Of a stretch of 64,000 nt of DNA, positions 45,288 to 55,580 are shown piece after piece (within the stretch, counting starts at the first letter, position 1; every line of letters starts with the position of its first letter). Location of the stretch: positions 496,001 to 560,000 of the forward strand of contig JAIVFI010000007.1 in NCBI GenBank assembly GCA_025558095.1, written 5' to 3'. A program made the position numbers and the translations under genes. The stretch is from Hyaloraphidium curvatum (lineage: Eukaryota > Monoblepharomycota > Hyaloraphidiomycetes > Hyaloraphidiales > Hyaloraphidiaceae). Below the pieces are notes generated by a model that saw only the letters and a program-made list of their open reading frames with translations, was not told where the DNA came from and did no database searches.

Positions 45288-46009
45288 GGTCGACCGGAGG
45301 ATGGGGACGCGATCACCCCCCCTCTCACCCCAACAATTAATCAATCAATCAGAGGAAGCAACAATCGCCATCCGACGCCGTTCATAATCCGGTGGGTAGG
45401 CGTGCGGTGAATGCAACCGCTCTCGGAATGAGGATAAAACTGGTAGTCTATCGCGGGCTCGGTCCGCGAGAGCCGGGAGAGCGTCGGCATCCTGCTCCTG
45501 GTGCCTGCTCCCTCTCCGGTCGAGCGGCTTCGGAAAGCAGCCGGCGGGCACAAAGTGCCGGCTCTCGGCGATGAAAGAACCAAGGCGAAGCGGACCGATG
45601 GCGACCCAGACGACGTGTTCTTCTCGTTCCTCTCTGGCTTACCTCCACCTCCATTTCCTCCCAGATTACCTACCAGGCGGAACTCTAAGTACCTGGTAGA
45701 ACTCTCAAGACAAACTGTGGAGAGACAATCCGTCATGGGAACTTCTGCCGGTGAGGATCGGAACGACCGTTGTCTGCCACCTTGCTCTGGGGTGGTGGGG
45801 GAACTCGGGCGAAGACGACAACACTCGACTCGACGCTCCAAAGCAATGGGTGTCAAACATCTCTAAGAAGTACTGAGCCTCGGGTTGCTCTAGCTGGATG
45901 GTTGGATGTGGCGGAGGTAGATTGGGCGCTGACTAGCTCATCCCGGGACAGGCACGAACAAAGATCAAGATTCCATCGGCATGGCGAGCATGTATTTCCG
46001 TTCCAGAAT
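45288..46009. other. 722-bp intergenic region between eRF3 and NF-YB
   Basis: No supportable gene. It contains the eRF3 3' flank and the NF-YB promoter (both minus strand). Notable words are the tandem AATC tract ATTAATCAATCAATCAG near the NF-YB start and a CT/CCACCT-rich stretch at 45637-45675. A 121-codon plus-strand frame (45501-45866) has no domain and was not called. Confidence 0.5.
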
Positions 46010-47851
46010 CTACTCCGGCGAAATGATTTTCGTCACCTTGCCGATAGCCACAGTCCGTCCTGCAGATCGGAAACGCGTCAGTGCCCGAGAAGCTCACACG
46101 CGCCCCCCCAAAAAGCAACGCACCTTCGTCGCGGAGCGTGAACCGCCCCAGGTTCGGGTGATCCGCGTACGTCTCGACGCACACGTTCTCCGCCACGTCG
46201 ATCCGCACGATCGCCGAGTCGCCCTGCTTGAGGAACTGCGGCGGCAGCTTGGTCTTCTTGCCCGTCTTCTTGTCCACCTTGTGCAGCAGCTCGGCGATGA
46301 CGACCTCCTCGGTCGCCGAGCCGAGATGGCAAACGCATTGGTAGCCGGCGGCCATGATGGATTTGAATTCCACGACGTTGATCTGGGCCTCGAAGCGGTT
46401 GGTGTAGTGCACGGGTTGGGAGGGGTCGCAGATGACGAAACCGGGTTGGACCTCCTGTTTCGCGGACGAAGGGGATGAGAGTATGCAGCACCGCGCCGTG
46501 ATGCCACCCACGTCTTCCTCGACGCCCTTTAGCCGCAGGCGGATGCTGTCCCCCGTCCTCGCGGAGCTCAGCTCCTGCTCCTCGATCCAGATGCCCTGCA
46601 CCTCGGTCGTCCGCTTGTTGGGCATGAGCAGCACCGTCTGTCCCTTCCTGATCCTCCCCGATTCCACCTTGCCCAGGATCACGGTGCCCATGTCCTTGAA
46701 CCGGTCCGCGACGGTGATGAGCAGGTTGCCGTCCGTCTTGCGGGCCAGCTCCATGCTGTCGAGGAGCTCCAGCAGCGCGGGGCCCTGGTACCACGGGCAC
46801 ACGGAGGCGGGGGCGCGGTCCTTGAGGTTCGCGCCGGAGAAGCCGGAGAGGGGGATGGTTTCGATGTCCGTCTTGGGATTGAAGCCGATGCCCTTGAGGA
46901 AGGGCACGACCTTGCCGATGATCTCGTCATATCTGCGGGCACTGAGTTAGACCCACGCCGCCGTGCAGCGCCGGTGACCTCACCTCTCCTTGCTCCACTG
47001 AACGGTGGGCTCGTCCATCTTGTTCACGGCGACGATGATCTTCTTGACGCCCGTCGTCTTGACCAGCATGGCGTGCTCCCGCGTCTGCCCGCCCTTTTCG
47101 AAGCCCGTCTCGAACTCGCCCCTGCGCGCCGAGATGACGAGGCAGGCCACGTCGGCCTGGGACGCGCCGGAAATCATGGACGGGACGTAGGTCTTGTGGC
47201 CGGGGGCGTCGAGGATGGTGAAGCGCCGCTTGTCCGTCTCGAAGTAGCCGCGGCCGTATTCGACCGTGATGCCCTGCGCGGGTGTCAGGTCGGCGGGACG
47301 GGTACGCAGGGCGGGGCGCCGACCTTTGCCCGCTCCTCAGAGTTGGCGTCCAGGGCCCACGTCAGGTAAAAGGTATCCCGCCCAAGCTCCTTGGCCTCCT
47401 TCTCGTACTTTTCCAGCGTCCGCTTGTCCACCATGCCGGTCAGGAACAGGATGTGGCCGCCCATGGTGCTCTTCCCCGCATCGACGTGGCCTATGAAGAC
47501 GATGTTGAGGTGCTCCTTGTACTCCTTGTCCTCCTTTTCCAGCAGCGCAGCCTCCTTCTCCGCGGCGGCCGCCGACTTTGTCGGCTGCGACACCGGGGAA
47601 GGCGTCTGCACGTCGGCGGCGGCAGTCTTTGCCGCGGGGACGGTGGCGACAGGCTTCGGCAGGTCCGCCTTTGGCTTCGGCGCCGGGGCTGGAGCAGGTG
47701 CGGGCTCCTCCTCCGCGGCCGCGGGGGCGAAGCCCGACGGCACGAAGCTGGGAACAAAGTCCAGGCTGTCCAGGTCGAGGTTCGCGAACTTGGAGGCGGC
47801 CTGTCCGACCGGCTCCTCGTCCCACGACTCGGGCGCCCCGTTCGCGGCCAT
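46010..47851 (-). CDS. SUP35: Translation release factor eRF3 (Sup35)
   Basis: GTPase that, with eRF1, terminates translation. 558 residues; exons 47851-47324, 47273-46984, 46932-46124, 46059-46010. GTPase motifs: GHVDAGKSTMGGHI (P loop), RGYFETDKRRFTILDAPGHK (G3), NKMDEP (G4). Domains 2 and 3 follow, ending with the highly conserved FTLRDEGRTVAIGKVTKI across the last splice. The N-terminal extension is short (about 110 residues), Ala/Pro-rich and without the Gln/Asn-rich prion domain of yeast Sup35. LDLDSLDFVPSFVPSGF resembles a PAM2 motif for poly(A)-binding protein. Hbs1 is a less likely identity because the FVPSF motif and the ISPE ending fit eRF3. Divergent from ATG14, 394 bp apart. Confidence 0.93.
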
Positions 47852-48245
47852 GGCTGGTTGCGAGGCGATGCGGGCCGTGTGGGGCAGTAGCAAGTAGAAA
47901 GAGTGCGGGAGATCGCAGGCGAGCCACAGAGAGGCGCCGATGCGGCCCGGGGGGCGGTGAGCGTCGCGAGCAGAAAGCCCGACGAGTGTGGAGTGCACGG
48001 CACACGAGGCGCGGCAGGAAGCACGGGGAACGGCGGAGGCTCCGATGACTCGGCGTTCCCGGCAGCGGCACCGATGAATGCCCACCTGCGGCCTTCCGCT
48101 CCGCGAGGAAAGAAACGTCGCTCGGGGGAGGGACTTGCTGCACCGCGCAGAGCGAGTGCGGTGTCTAGTGGCGCCGAACTCCGGCGCCGTACAGCTCAAT
48201 GGAGCCGCGAGATAGCCTCCAGATCAGCGTGAGCTGACCTTTGCA
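47852..48245. promoter_or_regulatory. Shared upstream region of eRF3 and ATG14
   Basis: 394 bp between divergent start codons. GC-rich with no TATA element that I can see. A TGACTC hexamer occurs near 48046. No small gene is visible. Bidirectional promoter use is inferred from the geometry. Confidence 0.4.
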
Positions 48246-50001
48246 ATGGAGTGCCCCGCGTGCCGGGTCCGCGCGCAGCGCTGGGTGTGCCAGAAGTGCC
48301 TCGCGACGACGCTCGCGTCGCACGGGCAGCTGTACGCGTCGCGCGAGGAGGCGCGCGACCGGACCGCGAAGCGCATCGAGGAGAGGCTGAGCAGCGAGGG
48401 CACGGACCGCAGGCGGCGGGTGGACGCGGCACTGGGGGACACGAGGGAGCTGCTCGACGCGGTGGACAGGGCCGTGGACGAGGCCAAGGATGAGATCCAG
48501 AAGCGTGGGTGTCCCCTCGGATCTGGGTGGCGACAATCATGGAGGTACCTTTGTTGCTGGGGCAACGTGAAGACCTTGGGGGAGGAGAGGCGGTTCCACC
48601 GTGGGGGATCTCAACGCCGTCGCCTCCTTCGACTCGCCCCCTGCCTTCCGTGTCTTGTCTTTTGCCTTTATCTAATTGTTTCTTCCAGTTCAACACGCGG
48701 TGGCCACACTGAAGGCCTCCAACGCGGCGCGGCGGCAGCAGCTGAAGCAGCAGCGCAGCGCCGTCAACCTCGCGCGGGCGACGGCCGTCGCCGAGCACGA
48801 CAAGAAGATGCTGGAGCTCAAGGAACGGTACAACGAGACCGCCGAGGTGCTCACGCAGACGCGCAAGGTGCTGGTGAAGGAGCTGTGCAGCGTGTTTGGG
48901 CTGCGGAGGGTGCGGAGGGAAGTGACGGGCAAGGCCGACGAGGGCGGGGCAAAGGAGCAGCCGCAGTCCCCGACGTCGGATGCGTCTGGGGGCAGCAAGG
49001 AGCCCGCGCGGACAGGGAGCCCGAAAGAGTACACGGAGGACTACAGGATAGTCAACGTGACATTTCCGACCCAGGGCGACTTTTGGAGTGCGTGGTTGCT
49101 GCTTGTTATGGAAAAACACGGGCTAACGATCGTTGCCCGGCCAGACTATTCGAGGGACGAGTTCAACACGGGCCTGGGCTACATCCTGCACATTACCATC
49201 CTCGCTTCGCGCTACCTCTCGGTACCCCTGCCGTTCCCGTTCGAGCACAAGGGCTCAAAGTCCTTTGCTAGAGCACCGTACCCCGCCTCCCTCGAGACTG
49301 GCCAGATGCCCCTGCACCTCTCATCGCAGCCGAACAACTACGACCTCTTCCTCGTCGGCTTCACCATGGTCAACTACAACCTCGCCTACCTGGCGCACAC
49401 GCAGGGCGTCCGGATCCACCTCGCCGACGTCACCCACTCCCTGCGAAACCTTTGGCAGGCCCTGCACTCCCCACTGCTGGGCCGGGACTCCTTCCCGCCG
49501 CGCCTCATGATCCCGAACGCCACGGGCACCGCGGCTTTCTACGCGACCCTGGGCAACTCCTTTCCTTTGGACTTTGGCAAGTGCATCCGCGGCCTTGCCA
49601 CGCTCCGCGCCGGGAACGGCGTCCCCGGCGCGCCAAACGGCGGCGCGGGGTACAGCTTCGGCGTCGGACTGGGCAACGCCTTTTTGGAGCGGCTGGCGGA
49701 CGACGCGCTGCTCTCGCGGTTGAAGAACAACCTCGTCGGATCGGCCAACGGGGCCTGGGCAAACGGGAGCGCCATGTTCTCGAGCATCGGCGGGGGCTGG
49801 AGCACGCTCTCCAAGCCCGAGGCCACGGAGGAGGTGGTGGGGAGCGCGAGGGCCGCGGCGAGGGCGGACAGGCCGCGCGAGGAGGGAAAGAACCGGGGGA
49901 AGCGGAAAGAAGAGGACGAGGAGAAGGTGCCCGCCACAGAGAGCGAGGCGCAGGGCGAGGGTCTGCTGGACCCGGACGATGCTGATTGGCTTGTGGTCTG
50001 A
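48246..50001 (+). CDS. ATG14: Autophagy protein Atg14 (PI3-kinase complex I)
   Basis: Autophagy-specific subunit that directs the Vps34 PI3-kinase complex to the pre-autophagosomal membrane. 504 residues; exons 48246-48504, 48689-49087, 49145-50001. The N-terminus has the two CxxC pairs of Atg14/Barkor (Cys3, Cys6, Cys15, Cys18 in MECPACRVRAQRWVCQKC). A long coiled coil follows (to about residue 190), then the conserved region GLGYILHITILASRYLSVPL and PFEHKGSKSFARAPYP. An Ala/Gly/Ser-rich insert and an acidic end (DPDDADWLVV) close the protein. UVRAG/Vps38 is the alternative, but it lacks the paired N-terminal cysteines. The first intron is long for this window (184 nt) and the second is 57 nt. 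Confidence 0.85.
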
Positions 50002-50033
50002 TTCTTCCCATTCGCGTCATCGTTGGCAATGCA

Positions 50034-51938
50034 TCAGCCTGTACCAAAAAGCCTCGACGCGGCGTCCTCCTCCTTACAGAACGGCATCTCGCACGATCCC
50101 GCCCGTCCGAACCGCGACTTTCCCCTCCCTGTGCCCTGCCAATCCAGTATCAGCACGTCGCGCCTCCTCCTGACCGCCACTGTCCCGTCCTGCTTCCCGA
50201 CGTCGATTCCGGCCCTCAACGCCGCCGCTCGCCCGCTGTCCCCTGCGAGGGCCATGAGGAGATCGCCCTCGTGCGTCGCGTTCTCACTCAGCAGGGCGTG
50301 GCAGAGCTGCCCTTCGAAGAATAGGGTCCGGAGGCAGGATAGGAACGGGAGCCAGCCGAACGGGAAGGCGGACTCGCCAAGGATCGGGACTGTCTCGATC
50401 GGCTGGAGGAGGGTGAGCCGGTGCAGGTTTGCGAACCTGGCGAGGCTGGGCAGGCATCGCGAATCGAGGACGCTGCCTCTGCTCGTGAGCGGGTTGGACA
50501 AGTTGAGCGAGACCGGGTTGGGCGCCGATTCCGCCAGTGCGTCCACGGCGGCGTTGCTGGCGAGCACGGATCCATCCGCCTGCAGGCGCCGCAGGGAGGG
50601 GGAAAGGTGCGAGCACACCGCGCGGATTTGCCGATCGCGGCCGAGGGCTTCCCAGGCGACATTGGGCGATGCGGGGCCCTCGTCGTCCTCGGACATTAGT
50701 GCGCGGGCACGCGCATAGTCCTCCAGGTCCAGGTCGGTCAGTTGCCGGCCGTATAAAGACAGCAATCGGTGCAACTGCGCCAGCGAAAGGCCAAGGCCGC
50801 CGGTGAGCTTCAGCACACGCAGGACAGGGAAAGCGGCGGGCAAGTCGGGCGAGCGGAGGAAGGACTCAAAGCGCTGATGCATGTTTGTCGGATCGTCCGC
50901 CGCATGGAGCTCGGAGAAGTCAAACTTCTCCAGCGAAAGAGCGAGGTGCTTCAGCCGAGAGCAACGTTTGATGCCGGCGCCAGGCTCGGGCGACAGGAGA
51001 CGCGGTGCATCTGGATAGATGCCCTCCACATCCAGACGCTCAAGAGTCTCCGAGTGCACGTCCACGAGCTCGGCAACAGCTGTCTCGCGAATCTCGGTCG
51101 AATTGTACCGGCGATCGTGGAGCGTCAATGAGGTGAGCTTGATGCCGGAAGTGAGGAACGCGGTCGGGAAAGTCCCTCGCGTGATACCAGGGACACTGAC
51201 GCAGACCATGTCTACGTGCACGATGCTGCGAGAGAGCGAGAGAAACATGTGGAGCACGCCGTCATTGATGCCGAGAGACGGAGTGAGGTCGAGGTGAAGC
51301 AGGTTGGGAAACATGGCACCTGCTTGTTCTGAAAGCAAGATGGATCCAAGAAGGTCCGAGATTTCGTTCTTCAGGTACCGTCCCGACAACACCGGTACCT
51401 TGAGGGAGACCAGACTCCTGTTGCACGCCAACAGCAGAATCCCAAACAGTTTGGCCAGGATGTACTCGGCATTGTCGATCGAAGGCGATATCCGACCTCT
51501 ATCGCCCGCAATTGAGTCGACCATGGCCTCGAACTCGCGGTATCTGGCACCGTCCGGCCAATGCGCGATCCGCTCGAACGACAGCTTTGACAGGCACAGA
51601 TGCTTCACCCGCGAAAAGCGTGCCAACGTCGCTTCTGGAAACAACGAATATAGATCTGGCGGGACTTCGTCCCCGGAAAACAAGAGTGCTCGATCAAGAC
51701 CCTCCAGCAGCACCTCAAAGAGCGCAAAGAGACCTCCGTAGCCGTTAACGTCCAGAGTTGTCCACAGCACCGCCAAGGCGGGTTCACTGAAGCACCGGCC
51801 GGTCAATGACAATGGTAGTAGATCATTTCTGCCGACAAGACTGAAGATGTCGAGCAGCAGCTCCCGGGGAAGGTCCTCGATTCGCGTATCCCGGCTGGCG
51901 GGCGAAGGAGCTGCAGGTACCCCGGAAACGGGCTCCAT
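50034..51938 (-). CDS. F-box protein with leucine-rich C-terminus
   Basis: Intronless, 634 residues. An F-box-like motif lies at residues 19-60 (IEDLPRELLLDIFSLVGRND, LLPLSLTGRCFSEPALAVLW), followed by about 550 residues of degenerate leucine-rich repeats (LLHLDLTPSLGINDGVLHMF; LKHLALSLEKFDF; LRVLKLTGGLGLSL). By family it would be a substrate receptor of an SCF ubiquitin ligase binding Skp1; the substrate is unknown. Such F-box/LRR proteins are expanded in many fungi. Its stop is 33 bp from that of ATG14 (convergent), and its start is 174 bp from the divergent PEX10 start. Confidence 0.8.
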   Translation of the reverse strand: MEPVSGVPAAPSPASRDTRIEDLPRELLLDIFSLVGRNDLLPLSLTGRCFSEPALAVLWTTLDVNGYGGLFALFEVLLEGLDRALLFSGDEVPPDLYSLFPEATLARFSRVKHLCLSKLSFERIAHWPDGARYREFEAMVDSIAGDRGRISPSIDNAEYILAKLFGILLLACNRSLVSLKVPVLSGRYLKNEISDLLGSILLSEQAGAMFPNLLHLDLTPSLGINDGVLHMFLSLSRSIVHVDMVCVSVPGITRGTFPTAFLTSGIKLTSLTLHDRRYNSTEIRETAVAELVDVHSETLERLDVEGIYPDAPRLLSPEPGAGIKRCSRLKHLALSLEKFDFSELHAADDPTNMHQRFESFLRSPDLPAAFPVLRVLKLTGGLGLSLAQLHRLLSLYGRQLTDLDLEDYARARALMSEDDEGPASPNVAWEALGRDRQIRAVCSHLSPSLRRLQADGSVLASNAAVDALAESAPNPVSLNLSNPLTSRGSVLDSRCLPSLARFANLHRLTLLQPIETVPILGESAFPFGWLPFLSCLRTLFFEGQLCHALLSENATHEGDLLMALAGDSGRAAALRAGIDVGKQDGTVAVRRRRDVLILDWQGTGRGKSRFGRAGSCEMPFCKEEDAASRLFGTG

Positions 51939-52112
51939 CCCCGCGGAGCAGTGCTCGGAGCACGAAAAATGACACTTTAGCACACGTTTCGATCCCGTAC
52001 GGGTGGATTTGCCGAAGAGATTGCTACCCGGTCGGTGCCCGGTGATCGAGGTGTTTTCGTCTGCGACGGCCTGGTCAGTGCGGGAAGTGTATTTCTCCCT
52101 CCTGTAGCCACG

Positions 52113-53423
52113 ATGGCTACAGTAAATCCGCCTGCCGTATCCGTACAAGGATCCTCGGCCTCCGCCCCCTCTCCATCGCCACCATCGAAGCCTCCGGCTC
52201 CGTCCCTGCCGGATCTGAGCTTCCCGTTCGCCTCCCAAGCGGACGTGATTCGGGCCGAGCAGAAGGATGCCTACGTGAAGTACACGTTGCGTGAGATGGT
52301 CAAGGAGGTCTACCAATCTTTCTTTGGTAAGCTGCCTCGATTGGACGCGTCCGGATCCTGTCCTCACGTCGGGGCAGGGACCCGGAGCCTCATGAACAAC
52401 GTCCCCCTCTTATCGACGGCATCCGACACTGCCTACTATGCTCTGACTACTTTAGTTGGATCCCAGACCCTCGGGGAGGAGTACACGGAGATCTTGCCCT
52501 ACGCGTTGGCGTCTGAGGAGTTCCCGCGGCTGCCGCGGAGATCCATGTGGATCGGACTTCACGTTTTGGCCCCCTATCTGTGGAACAGAACGCTTAACCG
52601 CGCGGTTAGGGAGAACCAGATGGGCAGCCCTGTAAGCTCGGGGGCGTTCGGTGTGGCCCGGCGTCTCCCCCGGAAGGACACGGACGATCTGGACCTCGCC
52701 GAGGACGCTGAGGAAGAGGAGGGACCCGTGCCGAAGATAACGCTGCAGACTCTGGCTAAGGAGCAGCTGGACAAGCTCTGGAGGTGGTTCGTGAAGTGGG
52801 CCCCGACGATTCGCAAGTTTATGGGCACCGAGTTTCGGGCGCTCCACTTGGCCATATTCTATTTCGTTGGCGCCTACTACAACATCGCAAACAGGCTGCT
52901 GCGAATACGATACGTGGGACCGAATCGTTTGGCAAATCGGCTTCGTCTGACTCGCCCGCGAACCAGATCTTTACCCGCCAGCTCGCCCCGAACGAGCAGC
53001 CCATCTCGTACGAATTTCTTGGACTCCTCATTGCAATTCAGATTGCTGTCTCCCTCTACATTCGGCTACGCGGCGGCAAGGCCCGCCTGGGCTCCGCGGA
53101 CCCGAACTCTATCGACGAGGAGGCCGACGAGGAGGAGGAGCGCGGGGAGGAGCTGCTCGGGGCCGAGCTCGAGAAGCTTGGCATGATTAAGGTCGAGCAG
53201 AAGAAGTGCACGCTCTGCCTGGAGCCACGCAAGGTGCCGACGGCGACGCCCTGCGGCCACGTGTTTTGCTGGAAGTGCATCGGCGACTGGTGCCAGAACA
53301 AGGTGGGCTTTGTCAGCGCGTTGCACCCTTGCTTTCTAACGTCTCGATATTCAGCCCGAGTGTCCGCTTTGTCGGCAGGACATCAATCCCAGTCATTTGA
53401 TTCCGCTGTACAACTACGCTTGA
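52113..53423 (+). CDS. PEX10: Peroxin Pex10 (peroxisomal RING E3 ligase)
   Basis: RING subunit of the Pex2-Pex10-Pex12 retrotranslocation channel that ubiquitinates the import receptor Pex5 in the peroxisomal membrane. 384 residues; exons 52113-52326, 52378-52913, 52967-53302, 53355-53423. The N-terminal Pex2/Pex12-type domain ([39 protein letters not shown]) leads to membrane helices ([40 protein letters not shown]). An acidic linker precedes the C-terminal [41 protein letters not shown]. The last splice supplies the final RING cysteines and the typical ending LIPLYNYA. Length normal. TIM23 follows 106 bp downstream. Confidence 0.95.
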
Positions 53424-53529
53424 AAGAACCCCTCGCCGAACCCAATGCTTTACACCGTACGATGTAGTACGGTCCGGTCGAAAAAGCTTTTCGACGACCA
53501 AATAGCTGTCCGATCTGACTGCGGAATCG

Positions 53530-54421
53530 ATGGGTCATGACAAGGCCGTGATGAATGGCGACGCCACCGCACACAACGCAAACGCAAACATGGATCGGTC
53601 CTCGTCGAGCTCCAATGGCCAGTCGGCGCCGCCGCCGTTCTCTCCCGAGACGGTTTCTTCCATGCTCGGCAACGTCAAATTTGACCCGTCGACGTACCGG
53701 CCGGTTCTGCCCCCGCAGAACAACGACAACCTGGAGTACCTTTACGTGGACGATGCGCTGCCGTTCCCCACGAACGCACCCGTGCACCACCCGAGCGGGT
53801 CGTGGGGCCCGCTTCCGATGCGGACGGACGGCGACAAAATGCTTTACGGCACGGGCACGGCCTACATGCTCGGGCTCAGTTCCGGCGGCCTCTACGGCTT
53901 CGTGCGCGGCCTGCAGCACCCGATGGCGACCACTTTCAAGCTCAAAATCAATAGCGTGCTGAACCTGTGTACGCGATACGGGCCGTGGGCGGGAAACCAC
54001 GCCGGCATCCTGGGTGGGTCCTTTGCTTCTCGGTGATCCCTGCGTCTTCTAAACGAGTCGCCTACTCCAGCCCTGGCGTACACGTCGCTGGACTCACTTC
54101 TCGGGAAGTACCGAGACGTGAAGGATTATTCGAATCACATCCTCGCGGCATTCACAACCGGTGTCATCTTCAAGAGCACAGGTTAGTAGGCCGGGGCGGC
54201 GCGCTCCACCACGGATGCTTATTACCTCCGTCTCCCTTCCTCGCTTGCTTGCAGCCGGTTTCCGCCAGGCCATCGTGATGGGGAGCACCTTGGGAACCGG
54301 AGTCGTGCTTTACGGCATGCTGGACGCTTACCGGAAGGGGGAGCTCGAGATCCCCGGGCTCAAACTGGGGACGGTGGAGAAAGCTGGCGATGCCGGCAGC
54401 AACAAGCTGCCCGCGCACTAG
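53530..54421 (+). CDS. TIM23: Mitochondrial import channel subunit Tim23
   Basis: Component of the presequence translocase of the mitochondrial inner membrane. 253 residues; exons 53530-54013, 54071-54181, 54255-54421 (introns 57 and 73 nt). A hydrophilic intermembrane-space N-terminus (about 90 residues, Asn/Ser-rich) precedes the Tim17/Tim23 domain: GTGTAYMLGLSSGGLYGFVR, NSVLNLCTRYGPWAGNHAGI, LAYTSLDSLLGKYRDVKDYS, AFTTGVIFKSTAGFRQAIV. These give the four Gly-rich membrane helices with the family's SxxxKSTxG loop. Both splice joins restore continuous conserved sequence. Confidence 0.93.
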
Positions 54422-54548
54422 CTTGTTGGTCTTTGGACTTGCGGGTCCTGTGGACTCACGATTCTGTGGACGTGCGAGGTCGGCTGGATGTACCGGTATA
54501 GAGATTTCGCTCAATCCATACAATGATTGTGAAAACAAATAGCAGTCC

Positions 54549-55400
54549 TCAGTCTCGGAACTCCCAATCTTTCTGATTGCCTCCAGACAAGTAAGAGGAA
54601 ATATACTCGAGTTTCCAAGGCTCGTCGGGCCCGGCCCGTGTCAAGATGTTCGCTGCGCAGACACCAGAGTGCACTCGCATGCCACCGTCCAGAGCAACCT
54701 CAGAGGTAAACGCCACATGGCTCGGATCGGAAGGGATGCTGGCTTTTTCGAAATCGAAGCCTCTCACGAGAGCAACGATACTGGCCGCGTGCGAAACACA
54801 TATCAATGTCCTGCCTTGACACACTGACTCGAGCTGTTCGCTGAACGCCTTCAGCGAGAACAAAAGCTGATCCTTAGTCCTCGCCAGCGTTTCGCCTTCC
54901 GGCACCGCGATCCAGGGTTCGGAATTCTCGATGAGGCCGTCTGCGCCCGGAAGGAACCGGCAGACGTCCTCTTTCGCCCCCAAAGGTGGTGCGGCCAGCT
55001 CATCCTCGGGCAGATACCACTCCCGCAGCTGGACCGCGATTCGTATCCGAGGGAGCTCGCCTCTGGGAACTCCGAGTTCGTAAAGCCGTTCGAGAATCGC
55101 CAACGATGTCTGAACGCATCTTAGGTAAGGGGAGCTCATCAGGACGAGCCCTGGAGCAAGTTTCGCGCCGACACCCGGTTCCAAAAGCAGCGGGGCGACG
55201 AATCTGGCCATTTCGCGCGCTTGAAACACGCCCAGCTCCGAAAGATACGGATCATTGAGCCGGCCGGTCTCGGAATAGGCCGGCAAGGGTGTGACACCGC
55301 CCGATGCGCCACCGTCGTGCAGAGCAAAGTGGGGAGCGATTGGGTCCCAATCCTGCCGGAATCCGTGTCGAATGACTATTATTCTGTCCTGCGATGCCAT
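54549..55400 (-). CDS. Histidine phosphatase (phosphoglycerate mutase-like)
   Basis: Intronless, 283 residues. The catalytic RHG motif is at the start (IIVIRHGFRQDW, nucleophile His12), with LSELGVFQAREMARFV, SSPYLRCVQTSLAILERL (second Arg) and the second catalytic His in LICVSHAASIVALVRGF. The insert REWYLPEDELAAPPLG is like that of UBASH3/Sts and fungal relatives, so a small acid or protein-tyrosine phosphatase is more likely than a true mutase. The substrate cannot be read from the sequence. The stop lies about 130 bp from the TIM23 stop (convergent). A CCAAT pentamer follows the start codon side at 55411-55415. Confidence 0.85.
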   Translation of the reverse strand: MASQDRIIVIRHGFRQDWDPIAPHFALHDGGASGGVTPLPAYSETGRLNDPYLSELGVFQAREMARFVAPLLLEPGVGAKLAPGLVLMSSPYLRCVQTSLAILERLYELGVPRGELPRIRIAVQLREWYLPEDELAAPPLGAKEDVCRFLPGADGLIENSEPWIAVPEGETLARTKDQLLFSLKAFSEQLESVCQGRTLICVSHAASIVALVRGFDFEKASIPSDPSHVAFTSEVALDGGMRVHSGVCAANILTRAGPDEPWKLEYISSYLSGGNQKDWEFRD

Positions 55401-55580
55401 TTTGACCAATGGTCGCCCAGGCTGGCCAGGAGGGACGCTCCGAGTGGTAGATTTTGGGGGAAAGAAGTTGGGACCAGGGTTGCCGCGAGAGATGACCACC
55501 GCGGAGGCGTTGCAGTTTTTCAAGCAGGTGAGCAATTTTTCGCCGTCCGCTACAAGTGCTGGAAGATCTCCTCGCAACCT

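Noticed and set aside
45390-45480. tRNA-like stem potential in the NF-YB upstream region
   Set aside because: No complete cloverleaf with A and B boxes could be assembled by eye.
45501-45866. 121-codon plus-strand frame in the eRF3/NF-YB gap
   Set aside because: No domain, no convincing start context and no splice partners; likely chance.
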